From: G963668185 sp965237445
Lineage (GTDB): Bacteria > Chloroflexota > Dehalococcoidia > Lucifugimonadales > G963668185
Assembly (NCBI GenBank): GCA_965237445.1
Contig: OZ250142.1
Coordinates: 1,426,001-1,490,000 of the forward strand
Direction: 5' to 3'
DNA length: 64,000 nt
The position numbers and the translations under genes were made by a program. Positions 34,558 to 43,934 of this stretch are shown here, piece after piece. How positions within the stretch are numbered: position 1 is the stretch's first letter; every line of letters begins with the position of its first letter. The notes beneath the pieces are model-generated. The model ran no database searches. It saw only the letters and a list, made by a program, of their open reading frames with translations, and had not been told where the DNA came from.

Positions 34558-35439
34558 CTAAGCCACAGCCGTCCGGCTCGTCGCCGCTTCGTGCTGCTCG
34601 TCGGCGTGGTACGAACTGCGCACCAGCGGTCCCGACGCCACGTGCTTGAAGCCGAGCGCCTCCCCCTCCTGGCGCAGCTCGTCGAACTCCGCTGGCGTGT
34701 ACCAGCGCGCCATCTCGACGTGGCGTGGCGTGGGCCGCAGGTACTGGCCTATCGTGAGCAGGTCGCAGTCCACCGCCCTGAGGTCGCGCATCGTCTCCGC
34801 GATCTCCTTGCGGGTCTCGCCCAGCCCCACCATCATGCCCGACTTCGTGACGGCGTTCGGGTACGACTCCTTGACCCTCGCCAGTAGCTCCAGCGACTGG
34901 TCGTAGCCGCCCTTGGGCCGTACCGAGCGAAACACCCGCCGCACCGTCTCGATGTTGTGGTTCAGCGTGTCAGGGCGCGCGTCCATCACCTTGTTGAGCG
35001 CATCCCGGTCGCCCTGGAAGTCCGGTATCAGCACCTCCACCTTGCAGTCAGGGATGCGCTTCCGGATCTGCCGGATGCACTCGGCGAAAACGAACGCCCC
35101 GCCGTCCGGAAGGTCGTCCCGGTTCACCGACGTGATTACCGCGTACTTGAGGCCCATCAGCACGACCGTCTCCGCCAGCCGTACCGGCTCCTGCAGGTCG
35201 AGTCCCTCTGGCCTGCCGGACGTCACGGCGCAGTACCGGCACGCTCTCGTGCAGACGCTGCCCAGGATCATGAACGTTGCCGTGCGCCGCTCCCAGCAGC
35301 CACCGATGTTGGGGCAGTGAGCCTCCTCGCACACCGTATGCAGCCCGTGGCCCCGGAGCACGTTCTTGAGTTCTATGTAGTTCGGGCCGCCCGGAGCCTT
35401 GACCTTGAGCCACTCCGGCAGCCTCCGCTTGGTGGTCAT
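34558..35439 (-). CDS. lipA: Lipoyl synthase
   Basis: Radical SAM enzyme that inserts two sulfurs into octanoyl-protein. The auxiliary cluster cysteines are in CEEAHCPNIGGCW, the radical SAM cysteines in CTRACRYC, and the C-terminal cluster serine in VRSSYHADE. Other conserved parts: NRDDLPDGGA and TLNHNIETV. 293 residues from ATG 35439, which has GGAG ahead; a GTG six bases upstream is a less likely start. lipB is not adjacent. The product serves 2-oxoacid dehydrogenases, upstream of the citrate synthase encoded at 41680. Confidence 0.96.
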   Translation of the reverse strand: MTTKRRLPEWLKVKAPGGPNYIELKNVLRGHGLHTVCEEAHCPNIGGCWERRTATFMILGSVCTRACRYCAVTSGRPEGLDLQEPVRLAETVVLMGLKYAVITSVNRDDLPDGGAFVFAECIRQIRKRIPDCKVEVLIPDFQGDRDALNKVMDARPDTLNHNIETVRRVFRSVRPKGGYDQSLELLARVKESYPNAVTKSGMMVGLGETRKEIAETMRDLRAVDCDLLTIGQYLRPTPRHVEMARWYTPAEFDELRQEGEALGFKHVASGPLVRSSYHADEQHEAATSRTAVA

Positions 35440-35755
35440 GCCCACTCCGCATTGAGACTACGATCATGATACCACCGCGGCATCCGGCTCCGGCCCCGAC
35501 GGGCGCCTTGCCGGGGCGCCCTGTCAGTCTCTCCCTACAGTCGGTTTTGTCTCCCATACATTTCGCCTGGGGTCTTCATATATTGGAGGAGTCAGTCCAC
35601 CCAGGACGGCTACGCCGTCGTTCTCCACCCCCAAAGTACCGCCTCGGATGCGCCTGCGGGTGTCGTTTGACGGGGGATGCTCTCTGGAAGCAATATGAAA
35701 GACGGTTGTCTAGTGGAGTCAGACAAGGCGGAACGACCCGGCAAGGAAGCCTATC
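35440..35755. other. Intergenic region with hairpins between divergent genes
   Basis: No convincing gene. A 10-bp hairpin with one bulge lies at 35498-35525 (GGGCGCC/GGCGCCC core), and a short one (GACGGC/GCCGTC) around 35610. A 97-codon frame across it is Pro/Arg-rich and looks like shadow. The region must hold the promoters of lipA and of the membrane protein at 35756, but no clear boxes are seen. Confidence 0.5.
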
Positions 35756-37441
35756 GTGAGTGTGCTGATGGCTATGGTGGCCCTTACCACCCTAGTGTTG
35801 CTGTTCGCCTTGGACCCAGGCGGGGCAATCGCCGAAAGCGGCTTTCCCGACTTCCGGCAGATGGACTTAGTGCAGCTTGTGGGCTGGGGCTTCCGTACGA
35901 TAGGCGTAGTCTTAGCACAGGTGCTCATCATCGCGCTGTGGTTGTGGCCCAAATGGCGGCCCCCGAAGGCGAGCCCATGGTACTCGGGGACCCGGCGGCC
36001 CGGTTCGATGCCTGCGGCGGCGGTATCTGTCCTGGATGGCCACATGATATGGAGCCCGACGTTGCTGGCCTCCATCATCGAGATGTGCCAGCGTGGAACG
36101 TTGCGAATCGAGGCCGTCGGAACAAGGGTCGGCTTCCTGTACCGGCTGTCTCGGCAGACCCCCGCACAGTATGAATGGGAACGAATAATATGCAACAGCT
36201 TGCTACCTGGCCCCACAACAGTCGATGCGCTACGTGAATGGATAGATAAGCGCAGTGATGCAATCGGCGACCAGATAGGCGGCTACCTGCAACAGCGCGG
36301 ACTATTCCATGACAACCCTGTGCGGGTAAGGAGGGAGAACTCCGACGACGGGGTCCAATGGGACGCATTGGTCGCGGTCTTGATGGGCGTTGGCATCGGG
36401 CTTTGGGCGGCTCTATGGCTGGACCAGTGGTGGGCGAACGGCCTGATAGGAGCGTTCGCCGGCCTTTTGTATCTGGGGATGGACGCGCCGATACGGACGG
36501 GCATGCTGACGCCAACTCCGGCGGGGTCACTTGAGATAAGTCAGTGGCTCGGTCTGAAAGAGACTCTGACCGGACCTGGACCGGCGGGCGCTCGCGACCA
36601 ATCGGATCCCATGCTGGCCTACGCCGTCGCGTTCAATGTGGCCCAGCCGTGGCTCGACGTTGCGGCCGAGGCTCCGCCGTGGTTCGGCTCCGGCGGGCAA
36701 TCCTCCTTGCGGGGCGCCGAACTGGACGCGGCCTATCGCGCCTTCATGCACGCGCCGGAGTGGTGGCTGACAGGGCGGTCGGGCGATGCGGTGAAAGCGG
36801 CTGCGCAGTACGGCTATGAGCTGGAGCTCGAGGTGCTTGACCTGGAGTCGCCAGATAGCGAGAAGACTGTGCGCCGCGAGACCGCCGACGAAATCCAGGA
36901 CATAGCGCGTGACCCTCCCGCAGCCTCTGCAGCGTCGCCTTCGGCCGGGCATCAGACGTACAGGGCGGGGCGGATGGTTGAGGAGGAGAAAGGCGGCGGG
37001 TGCCTTCGAGGGTGCCTCATATGGGCGGTAAGCCTGCTGGGCATCGGGGCACTGGTCTTGGCCGTCCTGTTCAGCCTCGACGTGGTCTCGCCCCGCGACA
37101 AACCGTGTCCCCTGGAATCTCCCCCGATCCCGACGCCCGCGCAGATTGCGGTGGCCGGCGACCTGTTCCGCGATGGGTGCGTGAGGGTCCGAGGCACCAT
37201 CGTGTCCAAGGACGCCAACGAGCTGGTCGTGGAGATGAATCGGGACGAGTACGTGCAGCGTGTGAACGTCCGCGACCCGTCGCAGGCCCTCGAAGCAATT
37301 CCCCAGGGCCGCGTGGTGACCCTGGCTGGATGGCTCAAAGTGGAGGAGGACGGTACGTACGCCGTCCATTTCATACCGGACCATGAATCGGACCGGGAGT
37401 GGTGGCGGAACCTCCTGGAGAACCTCGCAGGGTTGTTCTAA
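35756..37441 (+). CDS. DUF2207-like predicted membrane protein with C-terminal OB-like domain
   Basis: A 561-residue protein. An N-terminal hydrophobic segment and a second helix (around 45-66) precede a conserved soluble block (PAAAVSVLDGHMIWSPTLLASIIEMCQRG) that matches the DUF2207/YciQ C-terminal region. Two further helices follow near 205-245. A cytoplasmic part with WWLTGRSGDAV comes next. After a Cys-Gly linker (GGGCLRGCLIW) another helix leads to a roughly 110-residue C-terminal beta-rich domain (GCVRVRGTIVSKDANEL) of OB-like appearance. The usual N-terminal beta domain of DUF2207 proteins seems missing. GTG start at 35756 is weakly supported. Function unknown. Confidence 0.65.
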   Translation: MSVLMAMVALTTLVLLFALDPGGAIAESGFPDFRQMDLVQLVGWGFRTIGVVLAQVLIIALWLWPKWRPPKASPWYSGTRRPGSMPAAAVSVLDGHMIWSPTLLASIIEMCQRGTLRIEAVGTRVGFLYRLSRQTPAQYEWERIICNSLLPGPTTVDALREWIDKRSDAIGDQIGGYLQQRGLFHDNPVRVRRENSDDGVQWDALVAVLMGVGIGLWAALWLDQWWANGLIGAFAGLLYLGMDAPIRTGMLTPTPAGSLEISQWLGLKETLTGPGPAGARDQSDPMLAYAVAFNVAQPWLDVAAEAPPWFGSGGQSSLRGAELDAAYRAFMHAPEWWLTGRSGDAVKAAAQYGYELELEVLDLESPDSEKTVRRETADEIQDIARDPPAASAASPSAGHQTYRAGRMVEEEKGGGCLRGCLIWAVSLLGIGALVLAVLFSLDVVSPRDKPCPLESPPIPTPAQIAVAGDLFRDGCVRVRGTIVSKDANELVVEMNRDEYVQRVNVRDPSQALEAIPQGRVVTLAGWLKVEEDGTYAVHFIPDHESDREWWRNLLENLAGLF

Positions 37442-37872
37442 GTGGCTATGAGTGCGATTGGAATTGGTGGTCACTTCCCACTGCGCGTGGGTTTTAACCC
37501 CACTTGCCAAGAGTATTCGGAGTGTAACGCGTCTCTCTTGAACTGCGAATGTTGAAGCGCATTACATTCCTGGTTCGTTCGCCTGACCCCGTCCAGAGCC
37601 TGTCGAAGGGCCTTTCCCAGAAACTGTGCGAAACTGAATGTGGCGCAATTTACGGCAGGATGCCGACACCGAATCTTGCCTGCACTCATCCAACACTTGG
37701 GGTCTTTTGGTTAACACCCAATTGCCTTCAGCGAACACGTGTGCTATTATCGGTACATGGAAACGATGTTGTGGTGTTGGCACACCCTACTATGGGCCAC
37801 CAATGGACAAGGAGCTAGTCGCTCTCTCATCGCCGAACCGCGCGATCTGCTGCTCAACCCCTTTATGGGTCC

Positions 37873-37901
37873 AGAGCCTGCCCCGTACTCGATACGGGGG
37901 C
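37873..37901. repeat. Hairpin-forming dispersed repeat
   Basis: AGAGCCTGCCCCGTA, loop CTCGA, TACGGGGG. The first 13 bases recur at 30924-30936. The arms form a 7-bp stem (37881-37887 with 37893-37899). It resembles palindromic intergenic repeats common in related metagenomic genomes; that wider comparison is from memory. Confidence 0.55.
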
Positions 37902-37910
37902 TTTGACCTA

Positions 37911-38036
37911 GTGTTCCATTTGTGTTCCATTCTGGCCCTGGAAATGCTCCATTCAGGTTCCAGAAGTGTTCCGAATGAGTCCCGAGAATCACCGCGACCC
38001 AGCTACAAAACGGAACAAAACGGAACAAAATGGAAC
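37911..38036. repeat. Helically phased GTTCC / GGAAC array
   Basis: GTTCC occurs at 37913, 37924, 37957 and 37968, with GCTCC at 37946, all on an 11-base period. GGAAC, the reverse complement, then occurs at 38012, 38022 and 38032 on a 10-base period. The outermost units GTGTTCCATTT and AAATGGAACAC are exact inverted repeats. It resembles a cluster of protein-binding sites facing each other, about 70 bases before the rlmD-like start. Confidence 0.7.
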
Positions 38037-38104
38037 ACGAAAATCAGATCCATCGGCTCGTTTGTAGCTAACAGGCCTGCCACCGACCTCCCCGGGAAGC
38101 GGTC

Positions 38105-39316
38105 TTGACCGCACGCCAGCACCCTCTCCCCGACGAACAGACCGAGCGCGCTGAGCTGTATCTGGACCGGTTGGGCGATCTCGGCGACACCATAGCCGAG
38201 CTGGACGGTGAGTCGGTCAACGTGTTCGGCGGCATCCCCGGCGAGCGCGTCTTCGCCCGGATCGTGCGTTACCGGCGCAAACGAAAGCATTACGTGTCGG
38301 GAATCGTGACCGAAGTGCTGGAATCCTCGCCCCACCGCGTCGAGCCGCCGTGCCCGTTCTTCGGCCCCTGCACCGGCTGCCAGTGGCAGCACATCGACTA
38401 CGGCCATCAGTTGCATCTGAAGCGGGATTCAGTAGCGAACAGGCTTAGTGAGCATGGCCCGCTTGGTAATGTCGAGGTGTCCGGTGTGATGCCGGCCTTG
38501 GAGAAGTTCGAGTACCGCAACCATGCCCGGTTCACAGTGCGGAAGGAGGGCAGGCTCGGGTTCGTCAACCGCATCACGCGCCGGTTCGTTGAAATCGACC
38601 GCTGCATGCTCATGGCGCCGTGGATAAACGACACGCTCTCCGAGCTTAACGGCCTCTGTGGGGAGACCTCCCAGCTCACGATGAGGTACGGAATCAATAC
38701 TGGCGACTGGCTAATTCAGCCGCATCTCCAGAGCCAGGATATCCGGATGTTTACCGGCCAGCCGCACTACGAAGAGGAACTGCAAGGACACAGGTTCCGG
38801 ATCGGCTCACCGTCCTTCTTCCAGGTGAACACCAGGCAGGCGGAACGGATGCTGACGCTGGTCTGCGAACGCCTGCGGCTTACGGGTCAGGAGACGGTCG
38901 TGGACGCCTACGCGGGCGTCGGCGTCTTCGCCGTTGCCGCCGCAGAAAGCGCTTGTCGCGTCATCGCTATCGAGGAGTCGCAGGCGGCGATCGAGGACGC
39001 AAAGATCAACGCCGTCGGCGTCCCCAACCTCGAATTCCTGGAGGGCAAGACCGAGCACGTTCTCTCCTCATTGGAAGAGACCCCGGATGCGGTTGTCCTG
39101 GACCCTCCGCGATCCGGCTGCCACGAGGACGCCCTCGAGGCGCTGCTCGGCCTCGCTCCGGCGCGCGTCGTCTACGTGTCCTGCGACCCACAATCGCTGG
39201 CCCGCGACCTGGCCATCCTCGTCGAAGGCGGCTACCGCTTGGAGTCGGTCGAGCCCATCGACATGTTCCCGCACACACACCACGTGGAGTGCGTGGCGAC
39301 GCTGTCGCTTAGCTAG
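38105..39316 (+). CDS. 23S rRNA (uracil-5-)-methyltransferase, RlmD/TrmA family
   Basis: SAM-dependent RNA m5U methyltransferase of 403 residues. An N-terminal TRAM domain (ERAELYLDRLGDLGDTIAEL) is followed by cluster cysteines CPFFGPCTGC with a fourth in EIDRCML, so a [4Fe-4S] cluster is expected as in RlmD. The catalytic domain has FFQVNTRQAE, VDAYAGVGVFAVAAA (SAM site), VVLDPPRSG and the nucleophile Cys in YVSCDPQSLARDL. Start is TTG 38105; its ribosome site is weak. Whether it modifies U1939 or another uridine cannot be told from sequence. Confidence 0.93.
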   Translation: MTARQHPLPDEQTERAELYLDRLGDLGDTIAELDGESVNVFGGIPGERVFARIVRYRRKRKHYVSGIVTEVLESSPHRVEPPCPFFGPCTGCQWQHIDYGHQLHLKRDSVANRLSEHGPLGNVEVSGVMPALEKFEYRNHARFTVRKEGRLGFVNRITRRFVEIDRCMLMAPWINDTLSELNGLCGETSQLTMRYGINTGDWLIQPHLQSQDIRMFTGQPHYEEELQGHRFRIGSPSFFQVNTRQAERMLTLVCERLRLTGQETVVDAYAGVGVFAVAAAESACRVIAIEESQAAIEDAKINAVGVPNLEFLEGKTEHVLSSLEETPDAVVLDPPRSGCHEDALEALLGLAPARVVYVSCDPQSLARDLAILVEGGYRLESVEPIDMFPHTHHVECVATLSLS

Positions 39317-39328
39317 GGAGTGTGAACA

Positions 39329-39363
39329 CCTTCCCCAGTCTGCTGGGGAAGTCTGGGATGGGG
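39329..39363. repeat. Dispersed palindromic repeat, copy 2
   Basis: CCTTCCCCAG-TCTG-CTGGGGAAG, followed by TCTGGGATGGGG. It matches 30106-30140 with few differences. It lies between convergent genes (rlmD-like and rel), where it could act as a transcription stop. Confidence 0.8.
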
Positions 39364-39382
39364 TTTGCCCTAGGCTCGCCGC

Positions 39383-41545
39383 CTAAGTGCCTGACCTCAC
39401 TCGGTCGATCAAGATCACGCCTTTAACGCCTTCCAGCTTGGAGAACAGGCGGCTCAACTGGTTGATCCCCTTCACGTAGACGGTCAGGTTGATCACGGTC
39501 AATCCGTGCTCCGGCTCCGACACGCAGTTGCCGATGTTGACACGCTCATTGGAGACAAGAGAAGTCACGTCCCCAAGCAGCCCGACCCGGTCCCACGCCT
39601 CCAGGCGGACTCGTACCGGGTACACCTCGTGCGATTCCCCCCAGCCCACGGGCACGAGCCGCTCCTTCTCGTCCTCCGCCAGGACGTTGGGGCAGGTGGG
39701 CCTGTGAACGGTTACGCCGCGGTTTCGTGTGATGTACCCGACGATCCGGTCGCCTCGGATGGGGTTGCAGCAGCCAGCCATGCGGGTCAGCAGGTCGCCC
39801 ACGCCCATCACCTCGATGCCTGCGGCCGGGCCCACGGTGGGCAGCTTGATCGGCTTCTCCGGCTGCGGCGATACGTCCTCGGCCGTGAGCCGGTTCACCA
39901 CCTGCGACACCGTAACCGTCCCGTTGCCGAGAGCGATGAACAACTCGTCCCTCGTCTCGAAGCCGGTCAGACGCGCCAGGTCTATGTTGTCCATATCCGT
40001 CGTCAACCGCCGGAGTTGCTTGTTGTAGATCTCGCGACCTTGGGCAAGGTTCGCGTCCCGCTCCTGCCGGTTGAACCACTGCCTGATCTTCGACCTCGCG
40101 GAACCGGTCCGCACATAGCCCGACTCAGGGTTGAGCCAGTCCAGGCTAGGTCCTCGCTCCGTCTTGGCCGTCAGGATTTCGACCGTGTCGCCGTTCTGTA
40201 GCCGGTTCGACAGCGAGACCAGCTTGCCGTTGACCTTAGACCCGATGCACCTGTGACCGACGTCCGTGTGGATGCGGTAGGCGAAGTCAAGCGAAGTTGA
40301 GTTGGCAGGCAGCTCCTTGACCTCTCCCTTCGGGGTGTACACAAACACCTGGTCGTTGAAGATGTCAGTCTTGAACGACTCGACGAACTCCTCTGCAGAG
40401 GTGACGTCGCGCTGCCACTCCAGTAGCTGCCGGAGCCACGTCATCTTCTCTTCGAACTGCACGTCGGAGACGCTGCCTTCCTTGTAAAGCCAGTGGGCGG
40501 CAACCCCGTACTCGGAGACGCTGTGCATATCGAAGGTGCGGATCTGTATCTCTACCGGGTTGGCCTCCTCGGCCAGCACCACCGTGTGCAAGGACCGATA
40601 GAGGTTGTCTTTCGGGTTGGCGATGTAGTCATCGAAGCTGGCAGGAATCGGGTACCAGCGGGAATGGATGGCCCCGAGTGCGCCGTAGCAGTCCGACACC
40701 TTCTGCACGAGCACCCTCAGCGCGAACAGGTCGTAGATCTCGTCTGCCGAGCGGTTCTGCTCCGCGTACTTCCGGATCTTCTTGTGGATGCTGTAGATGT
40801 TCTTCGGCCTGCCTGAGACCTCCGCCTTTATTCCGCCTTCCCTTAGCTCGGCTTGCAGTAGCTCTATGATCTTCTCGATGTACGCTTCTCGCGCCTCCCG
40901 CTTGGAAGCCAGAAGCTCCGAGACCGCTCGGTAGGAGTCAGGATCGATATGCTGGAACGCAAGGTCTTCCAGTTGCCACTTGGCCTCCCAAATGCCCAGC
41001 CTGTGGGCTAGCGGCGCATAGATATCCAGGGTCTCTTGGGCAAACACCCTCCTGCGTTCGAGCGGCAGGCTGTCCAGGGTGCGCATGTTGTGGAGCCGGT
41101 CCGCCAGCTTGATGAGGACCACGCGGATGTCCTCCGCCATTGTCATCAACATCTTGCGAAGCGTTGCCGCCTGGGCAAGGCCGTCCGCTGACGTCATCCG
41201 GAGCGCGGAATCACGCTCTTCCGAGACCGCCTCCGTTTGCGTCAGCTTGGTAACCCCGTCCACAAGATGGGCGATCTCGTTTCCGAAGGCCCCCTCCAGG
41301 TCTTCGTAGCTGACCTCTTCGCAGTCCTCGAGAACGTCGTGAAGGAGCGCGGCGGCCAGGGCGGATGAGTCGAGCTTGAGGTCCGCCAGGTAGATGGCGG
41401 TCTGCAGCGGATGCACGATGAAGGGCTCGCCGGACATACGCAGTTGACCGTGGTGAGCAAACTCGGCGAACCGGTACGCGTCTTCGATTACGCCCAGCTT
41501 GTCTTCCGGGATGTACTCCCTTGCCCTTGCCAGTAGTGCTTCCAT
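39383..41545 (-). CDS. Bifunctional (p)ppGpp synthetase/hydrolase, RelA/SpoT family
   Basis: Controls the stringent alarmone. Domain order: an HD hydrolase domain with the intact HDxxED box (LLHDVLEDC), a synthetase domain (YDLFALRVLV, YRSLHTVVL), TGS (DQVFVYTPKGEVKELPANST), a helical region and a C-terminal ACT domain. Having an intact HD box suggests both making and breaking ppGpp. ATG 41545 is preferred: an upstream ATG at 41611 would put a good TATAAT (minus strand, 41593-41588) inside the gene. Divergent from citrate synthase. Confidence 0.95.
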   Translation of the reverse strand: MEALLARAREYIPEDKLGVIEDAYRFAEFAHHGQLRMSGEPFIVHPLQTAIYLADLKLDSSALAAALLHDVLEDCEEVSYEDLEGAFGNEIAHLVDGVTKLTQTEAVSEERDSALRMTSADGLAQAATLRKMLMTMAEDIRVVLIKLADRLHNMRTLDSLPLERRRVFAQETLDIYAPLAHRLGIWEAKWQLEDLAFQHIDPDSYRAVSELLASKREAREAYIEKIIELLQAELREGGIKAEVSGRPKNIYSIHKKIRKYAEQNRSADEIYDLFALRVLVQKVSDCYGALGAIHSRWYPIPASFDDYIANPKDNLYRSLHTVVLAEEANPVEIQIRTFDMHSVSEYGVAAHWLYKEGSVSDVQFEEKMTWLRQLLEWQRDVTSAEEFVESFKTDIFNDQVFVYTPKGEVKELPANSTSLDFAYRIHTDVGHRCIGSKVNGKLVSLSNRLQNGDTVEILTAKTERGPSLDWLNPESGYVRTGSARSKIRQWFNRQERDANLAQGREIYNKQLRRLTTDMDNIDLARLTGFETRDELFIALGNGTVTVSQVVNRLTAEDVSPQPEKPIKLPTVGPAAGIEVMGVGDLLTRMAGCCNPIRGDRIVGYITRNRGVTVHRPTCPNVLAEDEKERLVPVGWGESHEVYPVRVRLEAWDRVGLLGDVTSLVSNERVNIGNCVSEPEHGLTVINLTVYVKGINQLSRLFSKLEGVKGVILIDRVRSGT

Positions 41546-41679
41546 TGACTCTCTTGCGGTTGAGGCTGTCAGGGGGCGCGAGACCAGATTATATACTGGC
41601 TCGGCAAGCATAAGTTCCCGCTACGCCTAACGCCCGATAAGTCGTACAATTAGCTAACACCCGTCGAAAGGAGCATGGA

Positions 41680-42972
41680 ATGCCGTCGGATAACCTGACC
41701 ATCATCGACAACCGTACTGGCGAGCAGTATTCCGTGCCCATCACCGAGGGAACGATACGCGCTTCCGATCTGCGTCAGATTAAGACCTCTGACAAAGACT
41801 TCGGCCTCATGAGCTACGATCCCTCGTTCCTCAACACCGCCATTTGCCACAGTGACATCACCTTCGTTGATGGCGAAGCCGGCCTACTCTGGTACCGGGG
41901 TTACCCGATCGAACAGCTTGCCGAGAAGTCTTCCTTCCTGGAGACTGCGTACCTGATCATCCGAGGCGAACTGCCTACGCAGCCGCAGTTGGACGAGTGG
42001 ACCTATAACATCACGATGCACACGCTGCTCCATGAGCGCATCAAGAAGTTCATGGAGGGCTTTCGGTACGATGCGCACCCAATGGGCATCCTGGTCGGCG
42101 CCGTTGGCGGCCTTTCGACTTTCTACCCGGATGCAAAGGATATCCATGACCCGGACTCGCGGGACCTCCAGACGTATCGTGCCATAGCCAAGATACCTTC
42201 GATCGCGGCCATGGCCTACCGGCAGAGCCTTGGCCTCCCCTACATCTACCCGGACAACGACCTGTCGTACGTCGGCAACTTCTTGAACATGCTCTTCCAC
42301 CCGCTGGCGGACCGGCACTTCGAACCGGACCCGATTTTGGAGAGGGCTGTCGAAGTGCTGTTCGTCCTGCACGCCGACCATGAGCAGAACTGCAGCGCAA
42401 ACGCCATGCGTGGCGTCGCAAGCTCGCATCCCGATCCGTTCTCGGCGCTGGCCGCCGCAGTTGCCGCGCTGTACGGGCCACTTCACGGTGGAGCCAACGA
42501 AGCTGTAGTTCGCATGCTGGAAGACATCGGCTCTGTGAAGAACGTACCGGCTGCGATTGACAAGTTCAAGAACAAGGGCGCACGACTCATGGGATTCGGC
42601 CATCGCGTCTACAAGAACTACGACCCGAGGGCGCGCATCGTGAGGGACTTGGCGTACGATGTGTTCGAGGTAACAGGCGCCAACCCGTTGCTGGACATCG
42701 CGGTCGAACTGGAGCAGGCGGCTCTCAACGACGACTATTTCGGGGAACGGCAGCTCTACCCGAACGTAGATTTCTACTCAGGCATCATCTATCAGGCCAT
42801 GGGCTTCCCAACCGAGACCTTTCCGGTCCTGTTCGCAATACCCCGCACCGTGGGCTGGATGGCCCAATGGCGCGAGGCGATTACTGACAAGGAACAGAAA
42901 ATCGCTCGCCCCAGGCAGGTCTATTCCGGCAAGGGCAGGCGCGACTACATGCAAATTTCGGATCGCGGCTGA
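41680..42972 (+). CDS. gltA: Citrate synthase
   Basis: Condenses acetyl-CoA and oxaloacetate at the entry of the TCA cycle. 430 residues, type II-like length. The catalytic His, His and Asp are in PLHGGANEAV, GFGHRVYKNYDPRA and NVDFYSGIIYQAMGFP. The N-terminus (LTIIDNRTGEQYSVPI) is typical of bacterial GltA. ATG 41680 has AAAGGAG at 41667. A TACAAT lies at 41645-41650 as a possible -10 box, without a good -35. The methyltransferase gene follows after 15 bases. Confidence 0.96.
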   Translation: MPSDNLTIIDNRTGEQYSVPITEGTIRASDLRQIKTSDKDFGLMSYDPSFLNTAICHSDITFVDGEAGLLWYRGYPIEQLAEKSSFLETAYLIIRGELPTQPQLDEWTYNITMHTLLHERIKKFMEGFRYDAHPMGILVGAVGGLSTFYPDAKDIHDPDSRDLQTYRAIAKIPSIAAMAYRQSLGLPYIYPDNDLSYVGNFLNMLFHPLADRHFEPDPILERAVEVLFVLHADHEQNCSANAMRGVASSHPDPFSALAAAVAALYGPLHGGANEAVVRMLEDIGSVKNVPAAIDKFKNKGARLMGFGHRVYKNYDPRARIVRDLAYDVFEVTGANPLLDIAVELEQAALNDDYFGERQLYPNVDFYSGIIYQAMGFPTETFPVLFAIPRTVGWMAQWREAITDKEQKIARPRQVYSGKGRRDYMQISDRG

Positions 42973-42987
42973 CCCCACAACGCGGTA

Positions 42988-43809
42988 ATGGTCGACCACA
43001 ACGAGGCCAATCGCGCCTACTGGAACGAGATAACCTCTTCCCACTCGAAGTCTGAGTTCTATGACATCGAGTCATTCAAAACTGGCCGAAACTCGTTGCA
43101 GTCGATCGAACTGGATGCGCTTGGTGATGTCTCCGGCAAGTCCCTTCTTCACCTACAGTGCCACTTTGGCCAGGACACCCTCTCGTGGGCCAGACTTGGC
43201 GCCCAGGTCACCGGTGCGGACATTTCGGATGATTCGATTGCCCTGGCCCGGTCGCTGGCCGGCGAGCTCGACATAGATGCGCAATTCGTCAGGTCTGACG
43301 TCTATGATCTGCCTCGGCACCTAGACGGAGGGTTCGACATTGTCTTCACCTCATACGGCGTCTTGGTCTGGCTTCAGGACCTGGACCGCTGGGCTGATGT
43401 TATCGACCACTTCCTGAAGCCCGGCGGGACCTTCTTCTTGGCCGAATTCCACCCCATGGCCGGAGTCTTCGACTTCGAACGTACGGACGACCGGTTGGAG
43501 ATCCGTTACCCGTACTTCAGCATGCAGGAGCCGCAAGAGTGGCTTCCCAATGGCTTGGGGTCTTACGCTGATAGCGAAGCTACAGTCACAACCACGACCT
43601 ACGAGTGGTTTCATGGCCTCGGCGAAATCGTCACGGCTCTTACAGATAGAGGTCTGGTAATCCAGCACCTCCACGAGCACCGGCATTGCGTCTACCGAAT
43701 GCTGCCGTGTATGGAGAGAGGCGATGATGGATTGTGGCGCCTGCCGCACAGTTCGGACTCGGTCCCTCTAATGTTTTCGCTCAAGGCGTCAAAGCCCGGT
43801 CTGCCCTAG
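42988..43809 (+). CDS. Class I SAM-dependent methyltransferase
   Basis: A 273-residue Rossmann-fold methyltransferase. SAM motif I is LLHLQCHFGQDTLSWARLGA, motif II follows with TGADISDDSIALAR, and the acidic motif IV region is DIVFTSYGVLVWL. The C-terminal part (TTYEWFHGLGEIVTAL, LFEH-like LHEHRHC) matches small-molecule methyltransferases often labelled generically. The target is unknown. It starts 15 bases after citrate synthase and probably shares its transcript. Confidence 0.88.
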   Translation: MVDHNEANRAYWNEITSSHSKSEFYDIESFKTGRNSLQSIELDALGDVSGKSLLHLQCHFGQDTLSWARLGAQVTGADISDDSIALARSLAGELDIDAQFVRSDVYDLPRHLDGGFDIVFTSYGVLVWLQDLDRWADVIDHFLKPGGTFFLAEFHPMAGVFDFERTDDRLEIRYPYFSMQEPQEWLPNGLGSYADSEATVTTTTYEWFHGLGEIVTALTDRGLVIQHLHEHRHCVYRMLPCMERGDDGLWRLPHSSDSVPLMFSLKASKPGLP

Positions 43810-43934
43810 TCCCTGCACGACTCAACCGGAATCAAGACCCCCGCTGATGTTCGGCTATAATTGCATGCTGGGGCGTCTGATTGGCGGTCCTGCTCCATCG
43901 GAACGATGATCGCTGGGAGGAGGTTGGACGAAGG

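Larger units (their letters stand above)
37442..38104. other. 660-base intergenic region with repeats
   Basis: No gene recognised; frames here lack ribosome sites and family resemblance. It contains GAGCCTGTCGAAGGGCC (37596-37612), part of a widespread intergenic repeat, then a hairpin with CCCCGTA/TACGGGG arms at 37881-37899. A phased GTTCC/GGAAC array at 37911-38035 follows. The rlmD-like gene starts at its right edge. Confidence 0.6.

Noticed and set aside
35466..35759. 97-codon plus-strand frame before the DUF2207-like gene
   Set aside because: Pro/Arg-rich, crosses hairpins, and no ribosome site; judged non-coding.
37549..38108. Short frames in the repeat-rich gap before the rlmD-like gene
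   Set aside because: They translate dispersed repeats and the phased array, and lack ribosome sites and conserved features.
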